The notes below the pieces were generated by a model. The model was not told the origin of the DNA. It searched no databases and saw only the letters and a list, made by a program, of their open reading frames with translations. Positions 21,601-33,540 of a stretch of DNA of 64,000 nt are shown here, in pieces. The DNA is taken from NCBI GenBank assembly GCA_930367215.1, contig OV884058.1, forward strand, positions 102,447,802 to 102,511,801, given 5' to 3'. The DNA is from Pollenia angustigena (taxonomy: Eukaryota; Arthropoda; Insecta; Diptera; Polleniidae). The position numbers and the translations under genes were made by a program. Every line of letters starts with the position of its first letter. The stretch's first letter is position 1.

Positions 21601-23085
21601 ACAAAAACGTAACTTCTAAACGTATAAGAGTTTTCGAAAGGACAAAAAAAAAAGAAATACGATTATTGTTTCAGGTTTAAGTCGCATAGTCTTAAATTCC
21701 CACTGTTAAAAAAAAGGCTTAAAAAGTCCGATTCCGCAGAATTCGAAGTATAAAAACCTCTTCTTTTGCAATAGTGCTGACTAAAATTAGCGCCGTTCCA
21801 TCACAACATTTACCAACAGCGACATCGGCCATTACGAAGCCTACACAAACAATAAAATACAATTTATTTTCCGCCTTAAAATAAATTCCCCATTTCAAAA
21901 TGTTCACTAAATCGCTCGTTTTTTCGTTCGTTTTTAGTCACCATCATAAAGAACGATTTACTTGTGTACGAAAACAAACAAAAACAAAAAAATAAAATAT
22001 TATTTAGTGCTTAATAATGTATTCAATTAAAATGCCTTAACACCTGTTATTTGTTAAAAATTATGTGTCAATGATTGAAGCCAATAATATTTTCAATAGA
22101 ACGAACAAAACAATTAACACACTGAATTAAAAAAAAAGAATTTTATTAACAAAATCCGAGAGATATGTAGATATAAAATTTTAAATGTGTTTATATGGGA
22201 TCGTAAGTATTTGTGAGATACTTAAGTGAAAAATCTCTTTTAGCAGTTGTTAAGGTTTAACTCATTAAAACAAAGAAGAAAACAACTTAAACATTCATTC
22301 AATATCCGCGGCAGCCAGCAGCGTTACCGTCTTCCTCCAACCGAAATGGCATTGGAAGGAAGATTGATGTCTTTGATGATCATGATGCTGCCTTTTTATA
22401 CGAGAATTGCTACGAATCGCCTCGTGCTACTCTTTGTCTTCTACATACATACTTGTTGGTTTGTACGTGTTTCTATGTTTTGAAAATCGAAAAAAAAACA
22501 GTATTTCAAAATGTTACATGTGAATATTCATTCATATTTTTTTCTTATGGATACATTTTGCTTTTATAACCCAGCTACTGTTTATGATTTGATCATACAA
22601 AGAGTCTTATTTATATTTAATCAGACTCATCGTGTTCACTTTTTACAATATTGCGGAAATTGTTTTGCTGCAAACAGAGTGTATATCTGTGCCACATGTT
22701 TGTTGCTGCTGCTGATGTTGCAAGTTTCAACTATGATTCTTTTTTATTTTTTTACATTTATATGATTTGATAATTCTAGCGCAGGTGCTATTAACTATTT
22801 ATATTGTTAATACCCTACTGTAGGCTAACTAAGTAATAAATTCGTTAAATTGAAATGAGTAAGTGACCCAGTAGTATGAAAATCCCTCCCGGATTAGCTC
22901 CTTCATAGCAATCATAAGATAGCAAAACATCAACACTCAGAGAAATCAGTCTGAAGGCCGAACTTTGCTTACATTACGAGAAATTCACGGTCGCTATTTT
23001 CTTTAATGTCATGGCAGTAAATATCAGTTCTGCTTTGAGATTTACGAAGTTAATATCGGCTTTTTCAACAAGAACTTTGTAGCAA
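21601..23085. other. Stretch without a recognised gene
   Basis: Open frames at 22247-22483 and 22511-22765 are hydrophobic, A+T-driven and match nothing I recognise. A short DINE-like piece (TTGTTAATACCCTACTGTAGG) is at about 22806. Confidence 0.4.
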
Positions 23086-23089
23086 ACAG

Positions 23090-23580
23090 AATCGCTCAAA
23101 AATCGTTTAAAAATAATAAAAATTCACTATGAAAATGGTGATTCTATTAAAGTTACCTTTCGTCAAATTCGTGATATTTTCGGACAACACAAACGTCCTT
23201 CTGAGATCGCTATTAAGACTTTGGTCGCCAAATTTGAGTCGGCAGGCTCGATACGAAATGTTCCAACACCAACAGGACGGTGCCATATGTCACATAGCAA
23301 ATTAAACGATCAATTTATTGCAAACCAAATTTCCCGATTGCATTATTTCACGAACACCACTGGATTATTTTTGTGTTGCTTTGTTAAGGACAAAGTCTAT
23401 ACTGAGCCAATCGAATCGATTGCAGCTTCAAAACTCAAAATTCGTGATGTGATTAGCGAAATAGACCCTCCATTTTGCCAAAAAAAAAGATTAAAAACTT
23501 TAACAAAGGAATCGACATGTGTCACCGTGCTCGTGGCGGACATTTGCCAGATATCATTTTTTATATATCGACCCCTTTGC
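23090..23580 (+). pseudogene. Mariner-like transposase relic C (N-terminus fused to C-terminus)
   Basis: Starts ESLKNRLKIIKIHYENGDSI and TFRQIRDIFGQHKRPSEIAI, the helix-turn-helix region, then KTLVAKFESAGSIRNVPTPT. The catalytic core is deleted. The frame resumes near the end of the protein: FVKDKVYTEPIESIAASKLK and IRDVISEIDPPFCQ, then, frameshifted, MCHRARGGHLPDIIFY. It is a different subfamily from relic A. Confidence 0.8.
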
Positions 23581-23832
23581 GCGAAATTATCGTATATGCC
23601 AATTTTTTTGAAATTGAGTTATTGATGCAATCTTGTTCTACATTCAAAGAGACGTCACCTGACAAAATATTGTAGGCGAATTCCACTTCGTTGCTCCAAA
23701 AATTTAATGTATATTTTTATTTTGCTATTGCAGGTGAGAGCAGAGAAAAGTAGAAAAATGGCTGTCCTGTAAAATTATAATTTCCAAACTTATCTCTTCG
23801 TAATACAATAAAAATTTCATCTAAATTCTAGA

Positions 23833-24240
23833 GGCATCATCAGGCCTTTTTTCGAAGACGCCGCTGGCCATACGACTACTGTGAGCGTTGACCGCTTTAG
23901 AGCCATGCTCAACATCTTTATTCTACCTCGCGACTCGACAAATTAGGAGTGGAAAACCCGTGATGCTAACCTACCTACAATCGAAATTCTGATGGCTGCA
24001 TTTCCCAGTCACTTTATCCCTAGTTTTGGTGATTTGTACAATTTTGTGGGGTTTCCTGAAGTCTCGAGCCTATGTAAACAAGACTCAGACTATCCAAGTC
24101 CTCAAAGAGAATATTCGTCAGGAATGGCAGAACCTGTTCGCCGGAAGTTTTGGCAAGAGTGATGGAAAATGCCATAAATCGGGCCTGTTTAGTCAGCAAT
24201 TCAGGCGGCGATATCAAGCTTGATTTTCTTTCGATAATAA
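23833..24240 (+). pseudogene. Mariner-like transposase relic D (C-terminal half)
   Basis: Reads GIIRPFFEDAAGHTTTVSVD and RFRAMLNIFILPR, then a stop near 23944. It then reads PTIEILMAAFPSHFIPSFGD and, after a deletion that removes the third catalytic aspartate block (normally SCDLTPLDYF), continues in another frame as LWGFLKSRAYVNKTQTIQVL and KENIRQEWQNL. The end, LVSNSGGGYQA, is frameshifted. It is not simply the other half of relic C, because both keep overlapping C-terminal regions. Confidence 0.8.
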
Positions 24241-25155
24241 CAGATTTGTTTCTAAATCCTAAGATTCTTTACTGAAGCAAATAAGATCAGAAATGATCAA
24301 AAGATGAGTTTTAGTAAAATTCATTAAACTCCTTGAGACCAGTGGTGGATTAACGCCTAGGCCCGGCATAATTTAAAGGGGTAAAAGAATGTAAGGGGAA
24401 TTCAAATTCGAAAATTGAATTGGCCAAGTTTTACTTTAAACGAATATGAAATTTATATTAAATTATACATATTAAGTAATTCAATTGTTCAATTTACTTC
24501 TTAATTAGTAAGTCGATTAAGATGGTTATCGATTTTGATCACAGATTCAATAAATTAAATTAAATAATATTCTTAAAAAACCTGTGTGTACATAGCTAAA
24601 ATAATTTTTCAAAATCGCTAGATTTGACGGGAAAATAGCTAAATTCCCATTTGCAAATACTGAAGATGTGCGCTTCGCACAAAATATATCCGATATATTA
24701 CATTCACGGAATCTTCAAGATGTTTACCCCAATGTACACACGGCCCTACGAACTTATTTTATTATCCCTGCTACAAACTGTTCACACACCATTTATGTGT
24801 AAAATTTTTAAAATTTTTTGTTTGAACATTTTAACCAAAATTCTATGCATAAAATAATTGAAATATGTATGAAAAATAAGAAAGAAATGACACTGCTTTG
24901 AATTAGCCAAAAGATTGGAATAATTATATGTGAATTGAAATAATAAAAAACGTATGTATATACCGCCGCAGGAATTAGAGAACGCTGTAACTGACAAAAA
25001 ATCGAAAATACGTTTTTTGCATAATTTTTATCAGGAAAAAATACTCCGTCGATTGGCCCCGGTCCCATATTTGTATGATGAAAAAAAATTACGCAAAAAA
25101 AAATCGTTTGCTGTAAGCCGAAGAATCACCGGGAATAATAGACTTGAGACGAAAT
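24241..25155. other. Stretch without a recognised gene
   Basis: A hAT-like start (CAGTGGTGGATTAACGCC) occurs at about 24343 but no partner end was found. Other frames are A+T-driven. Confidence 0.4.
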
Positions 25156-25163
25156 GTTAAGAG

Positions 25164-26261
25164 GGCTGTAGGAAATATCGCCCAAAGAAAAATGGCAAAA
25201 AAAAAAAAAAAATGAAAAATCACCCAAAAAAATTCCATGTAAAATTGGGCCTTAATTCATATGAAAAGTGACCCAAAATTTTTGGGCTTTTTTTCGTTGT
25301 TATTGGCTGATTTTTCGTTTTTTTAATTGGGTGATTTTCGTTACGAAAAATCACCCAAAAATATTATATGAAAAATAGCCCATTTTTCGGGCCATCTTTA
25401 TTTAATATAATTGTTATTTATTTAAAAATAAGTTTGTTGTTTTTTCTCTGGGTGTTTATATTAAATATATAACGAAAACACTTTTGGGCGCAAGGATTTT
25501 CTCCTCAAGGATATAATATATACCGGCTGCGCTAACTAAAGCTTCTCTGCAAAGACGGCCTTCGGCCGGGCGCATGGATTTTCTCCTCTATGGTATAACA
25601 AACACCGGCTTCGCTAACTAAAGCTTCTCAGTATAGCCGGCCTTCGGCCGGGCACAAGGATTTTCTCCTCTATGTTATAACAAACACCGGCTTCGCTAAC
25701 TAAAGCTTCTCTGTATAGCCGGCCTTCGGCCGGGCTCAAGGATTTCCCCTCTATGGTATAACAAACACCGGCTTCGCTAACTAAAGCTTCTCTGCGTATA
25801 TGGCCTTCGTTCGAAAACAAGGCAGATTTTAGAAGCTTTACTTAGCGAAACCGGTACTTGTTCTACCATAGAGGAGAAAATCCTTGCGCCCGGCCGAAGG
25901 CCAGCTATGCAGAGAAGCTTAGCGAAGTTTGCGCAGCCGGTATTACTGTCCTTACTGCCGAGCAGCTGTTGAAGATAGAATGCAATTTTTTACATAAAAC
26001 TTACACTTGTATGGAACTAAATTTATATGAATAATAACCACTTTCTTGCAAATTGGGTAATTTTTAATTTTTTTTCGGAAAAATTCGTTTTTGCTTTTTG
26101 GGTCATTTTTAATTTTTTTTTTGCCCTTTTTCGTTATTGTTGGGCAAAATTTCATATATAACTTTTTGGGTAATTTTTCATGTTCTTTTGGGCGATTCTT
26201 CATTTGGGCGATTTTTCATTTTTTTTGGGCCATTTTTCTTTGGGCGATATTTCCTACAGCC
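25164..26261. mobile_element. Foldback-type element with tandem-unit arms
   Basis: 1.1 kb with ends GGCTGTAGGAAATATCGCCC on both sides, read inward, and an exact 8-bp duplication GTTAAGAG at 25156-25163 and 26262-26269. Subterminal zones are filled with GGGTGATTTT/CGCCCAAA words. The core has four direct units of about 82 bp (CGGCCTTCGGCCGGGCGCAA ... TATAACAAACACCGGCTTCG), at about 25500-25830, followed by inverted units to about 25950. Arms of tandem repeats facing each other are the Foldback architecture; the 8-bp duplication indicates hAT-type mobilisation. The unit itself is G+C-rich against an A+T-rich background. Confidence 0.85.
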
Positions 26262-26269
26262 GTTAAGAG

Positions 26270-26523
26270 CCAATATATAAAGCGAGAAAAAATAAAAATA
26301 CGTTTTTAAAATCATGTTCCTACAATGTTGTGCAAGACATTTTTAGGCAATTTGTATGACATCATTGTAAGTTCTGACCACCGTCTGTCGGTACTTAAGT
26401 TGTATAGTTTTTGTGATATGAACTTTTTTTCTACTTTCTTTCATACAGGTTTTTTGGCTCTGGTGAATATTTTATGTTTTATCAGTTACAGCGTTCTTTA
26501 ATTCCTGCGACGATACATACATA
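26270..26523. other. A+T-rich spacer
   Basis: Nothing recognised. Confidence 0.4.
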
Positions 26524-27246
26524 TCGTCACCTAAAATGCAAAAGGCCGTAACTACACTTTATGGTTTTTTACAGGAGAAGGAATAAACGTTATAAATTAA
26601 AGACTACTTAAAACTTAATATCCAAATTTTAGATTCAAGCTTAGAAAACAAAGACGGATTTGTTTCTAAAAAAGAAATTAATGGAAAAAAGTACTTTTTA
26701 AGAAATGTTAGTTACGGCCTTTTATACTCTATTTTTCTGAAACCAAAAAGCCGTAACTACAAGAATAAAATTGTGCATAAAATAAAACAAATGGTTAAGA
26801 TAAGAAAATAGTGCTTTAAGGACGTAACTAAAAAAAGTTTTTAGGCAAGTGATGTCTTTTTGTATCTATTTATTGTAAGTATTTTAAAACAAAACACAAA
26901 ATTCCTCATAACTATTAAAAAAATTTATTTAATTTATAAATTTAATTCGAGAAAATAAAATTAAATTAAAGTGGTTAAGAAAAATAATAACGCAATAACA
27001 CACATTGAAAGAGAATGAAAGGCAACTTTGTTTTGATTTTTTTTTTTTTTTTTTTTTTTGGAAAACTGTAGTTACGGCTTTTTGGTTTATGAAATTGTTA
27101 ACGTTGCAGTTACGGCCTTTTGTTTTTCGGACGGATACATGTAAGATTTTCTGTGTAGATGTGTTTCGGTTAAGTACGTCATAATCAATCAAAAAGTCAA
27201 ATTTGAATTTTTGAGTGGTTACGGCCTTTCGCATTTTAGGTGACGA
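26524..27246. mobile_element. TA-flanked inverted-repeat element with GCCGTAAC boxes
   Basis: Ends TCGTCACCTAAAATGCAAAA and, inward from the right, TCGTCACCTAAAATGCGAAA; similarity continues to 32 bp with two mismatches. TA lies outside both ends (26522-26523 and 27247-27248), as in Tc1/mariner elements. The word GCCGTAACTAC or close variants occurs seven times in both orientations (about 26544, 26711, 26749, 26820, 27071, 27109, 27218). A T-run sits near 27040. No transposase remnant. Confidence 0.8.
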
Positions 27247-27440
27247 TATGTACATACACAATGTATTAGGGTGCAAAACTCGACGTCGAAACTTTCCACC
27301 TCTCCAAGGCCATTTCAACGTGACTACATATTTAAAGTGTAAATAACCAAAAATCGCTTAACAAAAAATTTAATTTGAAGGTCTTAAAATAGCGATAAAG
27401 TTTCGACTACAGGTTGAAAAATTTTAAAATTTTTAAAAAT

Positions 27441-27600
27441 AATTAGTATTGTGGTAATTTTGTTGAACTATTAATGGTTTTTAATCCAAATTTCTAATAT
27501 TTTAATAATAAGGCTAAAGTTCATCAAATTTAATTATCATTAAATTATTTTTATGAAGCAAGGAATTTTACAACATGAAAATCAATTTAAATTGTTATTA
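27441..27600 (+). repeat. Dispersed repeat A, partial copy
   Basis: AATTAGTATTGTGGTAATTT start, followed by the collinear A+T-rich segment of the 36.4-kb copy. The tRNA-like head is absent. Confidence 0.6.
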
Positions 27601-30600
27601 TTTAAAAATTATTAATATTAAATTTAATACCATAGAAAACAATTCACAAAATCTGCAAAATATTTTGGCGATAATTACAATTATGAAGTCAAATTTCTAA
27701 ATAAAATAGCAGGTTTTGTGATAATGCGGATTTAAAACTTGGTTTTTTGTAAAGCTTTGCAGCTTGTCATCTTGTTTTATTAAACTTTCACTACGTACAA
27801 TTTCCACTCTCCCAAAAAACGTTATCTATGTGAAGTTTATTTCCGAAAACGTATTAAAATTAAAAAATTAGTCCGTTATCGAACAACTTGTTATTGAAGA
27901 ATCCGCAGGATATTGTTATCCTTCCTGCAATGGGTATGCCCTTCATTTTTTAAGCTTTAATCAAGAGGATCAAAATAATGTATTTTTTGTGCACCTGGCT
28001 ATAAAATTATTAAATTATAACAATTTTTTGTTTGTTCTACAATCTTAGAGGTAATAAAATTTTGATTCACAGAGGGTACAAAGGCCTTTTAGAAGGCCTC
28101 CGCACTCTTTCTTTTTCCCGCTGGGTACATGCATACTTAAGTATGTATGCATGTTAATTTAACAAGATAAACTTTTGATTTTAACATAAAACAATGTTAT
28201 TTTAACAGTGAATAATATTAAATAAACGTGATTAAAGGTTATTTTAATAATTTTCATTTTAAATTAAAATGAAATAATGATCAATTTAAATAAAGGGCAT
28301 ACTTTTGCAAAAATTTATTATGATTCTCAATCAACATTTCGCCATGTTAATTTAAAATTGGGTATTTTTTTCTGTGTGTGAAAAAGTGAAATTAAAAATA
28401 ATTCAGTTGGCCTTCCCGGCCAGAAAATAACGTTAATTTAAATGCGTACATTAAAAATATGTCACTATAGCTGAAGCGAAAGATATCAAGCGTATATTAT
28501 TGATGTGCAAAATGTTGGCAAAAAAATTTTAATTTTTGCATTCGATTGCAGCTGGGTGTAGAAAATATGCAATGAAAATTAATCGGTTTAGAGAGATTAA
28601 TCAACGCAAAGTTTACGAAACGGGGTTCTAGAAACCGACACCTTCATAAACAATTCAAACTTATTTGGACTTCTTATTTTCTTTTAATATCAACAGCTTT
28701 CAATTCTATTAGTACTTGAACTTTAGAGTTGCACCTTCCGCCTTTATAGCTGAACATGAATACTGGAAATTATTTTTGTAAAGTGTCTGCTGGTGCCAGC
28801 ATCCATTTAAATAAACTTAAAAATCATTACGGAAGTTCCTTATGATCTTCATAAATATATTAGATAACGTAAATATAATGTTGGTGCTGTTGCTGTTGCT
28901 GTTTATCATCGGCTGCTACTACCGGTGTTTATGTTGCCTGATCTTGACTGTTGCCGTTTAGCTGGTCCGCTGTTAAAGTGTTAATGGCCAACAAAAAACA
29001 CACTTGTTCTTAATAATCTCTTTCACCACTTGCCCAAAAATACTTGAAGTATTCACTAGCCAGTTTTATTTTTTTATTTTTTTTATTTACGCTTTTCTAT
29101 GCAAACAATTTTCCACATTTCCAACATCATCCGTTTATCAGATGGTTTCGTCAGCAGTCGCCCAATGTTTAGTTGCGTATCTCTCTTTATTCATTCATTT
29201 TTTCACGGCGTTTCTGGTATTTGGCTGTTGTTTATTTGAGGAATAATTTTCTTTTTATTGTTATCATATATTAGTTGCCCCATTTGCTTCTCTTCACGGG
29301 CTGATGTGGCAAGATCTTAAAGTGTTTGTTGAGCGTTGACTATGATGGAGCAGATGATGAAGATGATGTGGCTGTTGATGGAAATTTTAAAGATATTGTT
29401 GGTTTATTGGCCACTTAAATGGTATTAGCAGTTGTTTATGTTTATCATTAGTTAACAATTTCTTGTGGAGTTTATTTTTTTCAACAGTCATGCCACTCAT
29501 ACGCAATCTGAACGCCAAAAAATTTATTAGCTGAATACGGGAGACCCCAGCGAGAGTTGTGGTGGATAAAAATAATTTATATTTTTTGCGCCCCTTTTAT
29601 TGGCAAAGGAATGTTAAAGAAATCTAATATAAACAGCCAGTAGAAGTTTACCGGGAAACAGGTTTGTTAGGCCCCTGGCTATAAATAGTGTGTTGATGTC
29701 GTAAAATATTCTTTTAAATGAAAAAAGGTCACGGATAAAGTTAAAAAATTAAGTTAGAATAGCAAAAACCGTTGAATAGCAAAAAATGCTTACCCGGAAG
29801 TAGGCTTGTGGGACTACCTGCTGTAAAATCTGCTTACAGTAGCCAAGATTGCGCTTGAGGCCATGTATTTTACAAAGTTATGCAAATCGTTATACTTTTT
29901 AAGTCAAAAGACCCTTTTTGCTAAAGATTCTTAAATGTTCCATACTTCTGTTAATTCTTCCATAACTCGTGGTATCACTCAAAAACTCGTTGGGTTATTT
30001 ACATTTCATTCTAACTATTTTGCACATAATTTTTTGAATTTTTTTTTTTTTTTTTAATTTCAAAACATTTAAATTTCTATTTAAAATGAATAAAAGGTGC
30101 GGATAAAATTAAGAATTTCAAAAAGATTGTTTTTAAATTGCCCATAAATATTTAAAAACATTTATATTTAATAAATTAACAGAATTTTGTGAGACGGTTT
30201 TGCTTTTTTCCATTTCCATTTCGAAAAAATAGCAATAAATTATTTTATAGAATTTTGTAATTTGAAAATGATCTGTTGTCTGAAGGAATAGTGAAAAAAA
30301 GCAAATTTGACAGAAGAATTAAGATTTTGGAGGGAGTGTTAAAAGTCTAATGAAAACTTAAAACTAATAAACAAATTTTCTAGAATTATCTTAAGATCAA
30401 TGATGAATGAATGATAAAGGGCTTTCAGTAGTGGGGTTCACTAACTTTTAACACTTTTAAAAGTGTTAACTTTAACCACACATTTTGATATTTGCACTAA
30501 CCACTATGTGATGCACTAACTTTCTTATAACCATGGTAAACAGTTTTATTTTCCTCTCTATTCAAATTGATAAATCGTGGCAACTCTGCCAAGAGAAACA

Positions 30601-30907
30601 TCAAAATAGGATAAAATAACAAAGAAGAATAAAAAAAACAAAAAAGAAACGTTTTAATTTATAGATTTTAAATATGGGGGATTCACAAGGTGTCATAAAG
30701 TCATGTGTCGTAAAATAATAACATGAAAAAATAAGTCCGTTATGAGCAACCCCTCATAATTTAGTGTGCTATTTTAAATTGAAATTAGCTGATTTAAAAC
30801 GAATATACAAAATAAATATTTACAAAAAATAGAAATATTGATCATTCTAATCCATGAATTAATAAATTAAATTAGATCTTACCTGACTATGTTCCATTTT
30901 CGACGAA
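27601..30907. other. Stretch without a recognised gene
   Basis: A perfect 14-bp palindrome, CATACTTAAGTATG, lies at 28132-28145. The section 28860-29530 is less A+T-rich and has GCTGTTGCTGTTGCTG and GATGATGAAGATGATG trinucleotide patches of the sort common in fly introns and untranslated leaders; I cannot assign an exon. Two related blocks (CCGGGAAACAGGTTTGTTAGG at about 29651 and CCCGGAAGTAGGCTTGTGGG at about 29792) may be an old repeat. Confidence 0.4.
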
Positions 30908-31068
30908 AATCAGAAATAAATTCTGGCAGTGGGAATCGAATACTTTTTCGATTCGAAAGCAATTTTATTTCGAATTCTTTCAGTCGATACTGACCATATC
31001 GAAATTGTTAAATTTCTTTCGAATCGAAAAAATATTAGATCACGACTGCCAGAATTTGCTCCCTGGGT
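30908..31068. repeat. Inverted-repeat element rich in TTCGAATCG
   Basis: AAATTCTGGCAGT at the left pairs with ACTGCCAGAATTT at the right; just inside, CGATTCGAAA pairs with TTTCGAATCG-like words. About 160 bp in all. No duplication found outside. Confidence 0.55.
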
Positions 31069-31178
31069 CAAAACTACGGCATTTAAATTGTATTGTAATT
31101 TCGATAGATATCGAATGCCGTAACTTGGCCCCTGGTTTTTATAAGATTTTTTTATGCATGTCTTCTTAGTGTGAACTA

Positions 31179-32101
31179 AAGGGTGATTTTTTAAGAGCTA
31201 TAGGAAAGTTAAAAAAAACCACATAAAATTCAGAAATATGCATGAAATCTTTATTTGAATCGATAGTACGGTCCATATAATTTAATATTTGAAGATTATT
31301 TCATGCTAATGTTGTTCGTGACTGCGCCTCAAATGGTCCATCCGCTTAGTCCAATTTTGGCATACTCTTTCCAACATTTCGGCCAGTATCTCATGAATAA
31401 ATGATTCAATGTTGTCTTCCAATGCGTCAATTGAAGCGGCCATGCGGTATAGACATGAGCTTCAACATAGCCCCACAAAAAATAGTCTAAAGGCTTTAAA
31501 TCGCACGATATAGGCGGCCAATTGACCGGTCCCGAACGTAAAATAAAATGTTCACCGAACTCGCCTCTCAATAAGTCCATTGTTAAACGTGCTGTGTGGC
31601 ATGTGGCACCGTCTTGTTGAAACCACATGTCATGCAAGTCAAGCTCTTGCATTTTGGGCAAAAAAAGTTGGATATCATCTCACGGTAGCACTCACCATTC
31701 ACAGTTACGTTACGATTAGCATCATCTTTGAAGAAGTACGGTCCAATGATGCCACCAGCCCATAAACCGCACCAAACTGTGACTTTTTCTGGATGCATTG
31801 GTAGCTCTTGCAATGCTTCTGGCTGATCTTCACTCCAAAATCGACAATTCTGCTTATTAACGTATCCATTGAGCCAAAAATGAGCTTCGTCGCTGAACAT
31901 AAGAAGCGCGCGATGAACTTTCTTAACAGAGCACGCATTTTGATAATAAAATTCAATAATTTGCAAGCGTTGTTCGATTGTAAGACGATGGTTAAATTAT
32001 AGACAAAACTGAAGATGTTTGACAGTGAAACAAAACCCGAAACGTGCGTCAGCTGTTTAAACCAGTGTTGCCAAAAATATAATAGCTAAAAAATCACCCA
32101 T
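31179..32101 (-). mobile_element. Mariner element E, internally deleted
   Basis: Ends AAGGGTGATTTTTTAAGAGC and, inward from the right, ATGGGTGATTTTTTAGCTAT, flanked by TA on both sides (31177-31178 and 32102-32103). About 0.92 kb, against roughly 1.3 kb for a complete mariner. The transposase reads on the minus strand. Confidence 0.9.
31320..32009 (-). pseudogene. Mariner transposase relic E
   Basis: The N-terminus reads LTIEQRLQIIEFYYQNACSV and KKVHRAL. It is joined directly to the catalytic half at LMFSDEAHFWLNGYVNKQNC, so over a third of the protein, including most of the second helix-turn-helix, is missing. It goes on to HPEKVTVWCGLWAGGIIGPY and YREMISNFF. A one-base frameshift near 31661, at a T-run, is needed to continue as PKMQELDLHDMWFQQDGATC and WPPISCDLKPLDYFLWGYVE. 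The three aspartates (SDEAHF, QQDGA, SCDLKPLDYF) remain visible, with 36 residues between the second and third. The extreme C-terminus is degraded. Confidence 0.88.
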
Positions 32102-32444
32102 TATATTAATATTATTATTATATGGGATTCAAGTGAAGACTTTTAAGCTTGATTTTTTGCAGTAAAATCAATCGCGGTATAAAGGTTTTAGGCACGATAC
32201 CAAATCCAGAAGAAACTTACTTTTAACTTGTTCGGACTTGTTACTCCGTTTAACATACTTTTACCCTGTCGCACTATCATCTTAAAAAAATAAGCTAAAA
32301 AGTCTTCGGCTAAAATTTTTATTAGTTACATAATTTTTTTGTTAATTGCCAAATGAATATTTCCAATAAAAATATATTTATGTTTTGTTGTTCTAATAAA
32401 AGGTCCTATGATCCTTATAGAAGCCAAAGGAACCAATATTTAAA

Positions 32445-32880
32445 TACCCAATAAAAAATGGAGCTTCCAACGAAGCAGGTTTGTAAGGGAGAAACATAAG
32501 GGGTTCGCTTACCATTGCGCTTACGGAAGACTTGAATTTTATATGGCGAGTTCCCACTTTGAAGCAATACATTTTTGACACATAAAGCGCATTATAAAGC
32601 GCACACAAATATTGTTGGATGTAGCAATCATCTTTACACACTGAATGTTTTGATACAGTTATTTTTTAGGATTCTCCCTTACAAACCTGCTTCGTAGTAA
32701 GGGGATGCCGTAGAGCTTGAAATGTTATTTTTTTTATAAAAGTTGTTGAGAGCTCTTTCACTTACTTTACTGCATTTCTGTATGTTCTATTTCGTAGCGC
32801 ATAATTGTGCGCTTATTTTTTTAAATGTACCTTTAGTGCTTCGCAAAATGATAAAATTTTTTATTGGGTATGTATCTTAT
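32445..32880. mobile_element. Double inverted-repeat element
   Basis: Outer ends TACCCAATAAAAAAT match on both sides, read inward. Inside, a perfect 23-bp inverted pair (CGAAGCAGGTTTGTAAGGGA and three more bases) sits at 32471-32493 and 32672-32694. No coding sequence. The superfamily is not clear. Confidence 0.6.
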
Positions 32881-33535
32881 AATAGAACAATTAAAAAATA
32901 TACTAGGGTTTTTGTACAATTTGGGTCTAAAATGTACAATTTTGAAAATATCGTTTATCATCCCAAGATCTGACTGTTGGTTGACCCCCTCAAGTGGTTG
33001 TTGTGGCTTCAACCCAAAGTAGCAGGAGAAAAAAACTTTTAAAATCCAGCTTTAGGGGCTGATTTTGGACCACTTGGGGAGAAATTCGTCATGCTGGCGG
33101 TGTGGTTGCTATTGAGCATATGCTGCTATGTAGCATATTCCAAGAGCAGCGGAGGTAAGATAGCTCCAGATGCTATCCAAGGGTCAAGTGTATAATATTA
33201 CCTGTGTGTGCTGGTTACGCTCACATACAGAGGCAATTGTTAAAACCACCATGCGATTAGGCCTACCCGGCAGGTGCTCATGTCCATCGTTTTCATACAG
33301 CTCTCACACCCTCCATATTTATTCTTTTAAAAATGCCACTATCAATTACAAAATTTTATTTGCAATTTTTTCGTATTATGTATTTCTTAAAAAATCTGGT
33401 ATTAAATTTTTGATAAAAAAAAATACTTAATCCTACTTAAAGTGTACATTTAACTGCCGTAGGATCAAATATGAGAGGCTTAAAGGGGTGCGGTTTCCTT
33501 TTTTGTAAATAATTAAGAATTTTTAAAAATCTTTT
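32881..33535. other. Stretch without a recognised gene
   Basis: 32980-33300 is less A+T-rich than the surroundings but has no open frame or motif that I recognise. Confidence 0.4.
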
Positions 33536-33540
33536 TTTTT

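Noticed and set aside
22247..22765. Two hydrophobic open frames that could be small membrane proteins
   Set aside because: Composition follows the A+T/T-rich background; no conserved motif, no splice or promoter support.
24343..24365. Left end of another hAT element (CAGTGGTGGATTAACGCC)
   Set aside because: No matching right end or duplication found within several kilobases.
25500..25950. CRISPR-like or satellite array
   Set aside because: Units are contiguous without unique spacers, occur in opposed orientation, and sit inside an element with terminal inverted repeats and an 8-bp duplication; the genome is eukaryotic.
28860..29530. Possible host exon or conserved regulatory region
   Set aside because: Less A+T-rich with trinucleotide patches, but no open frame, splice pattern or motif strong enough to report as a gene.
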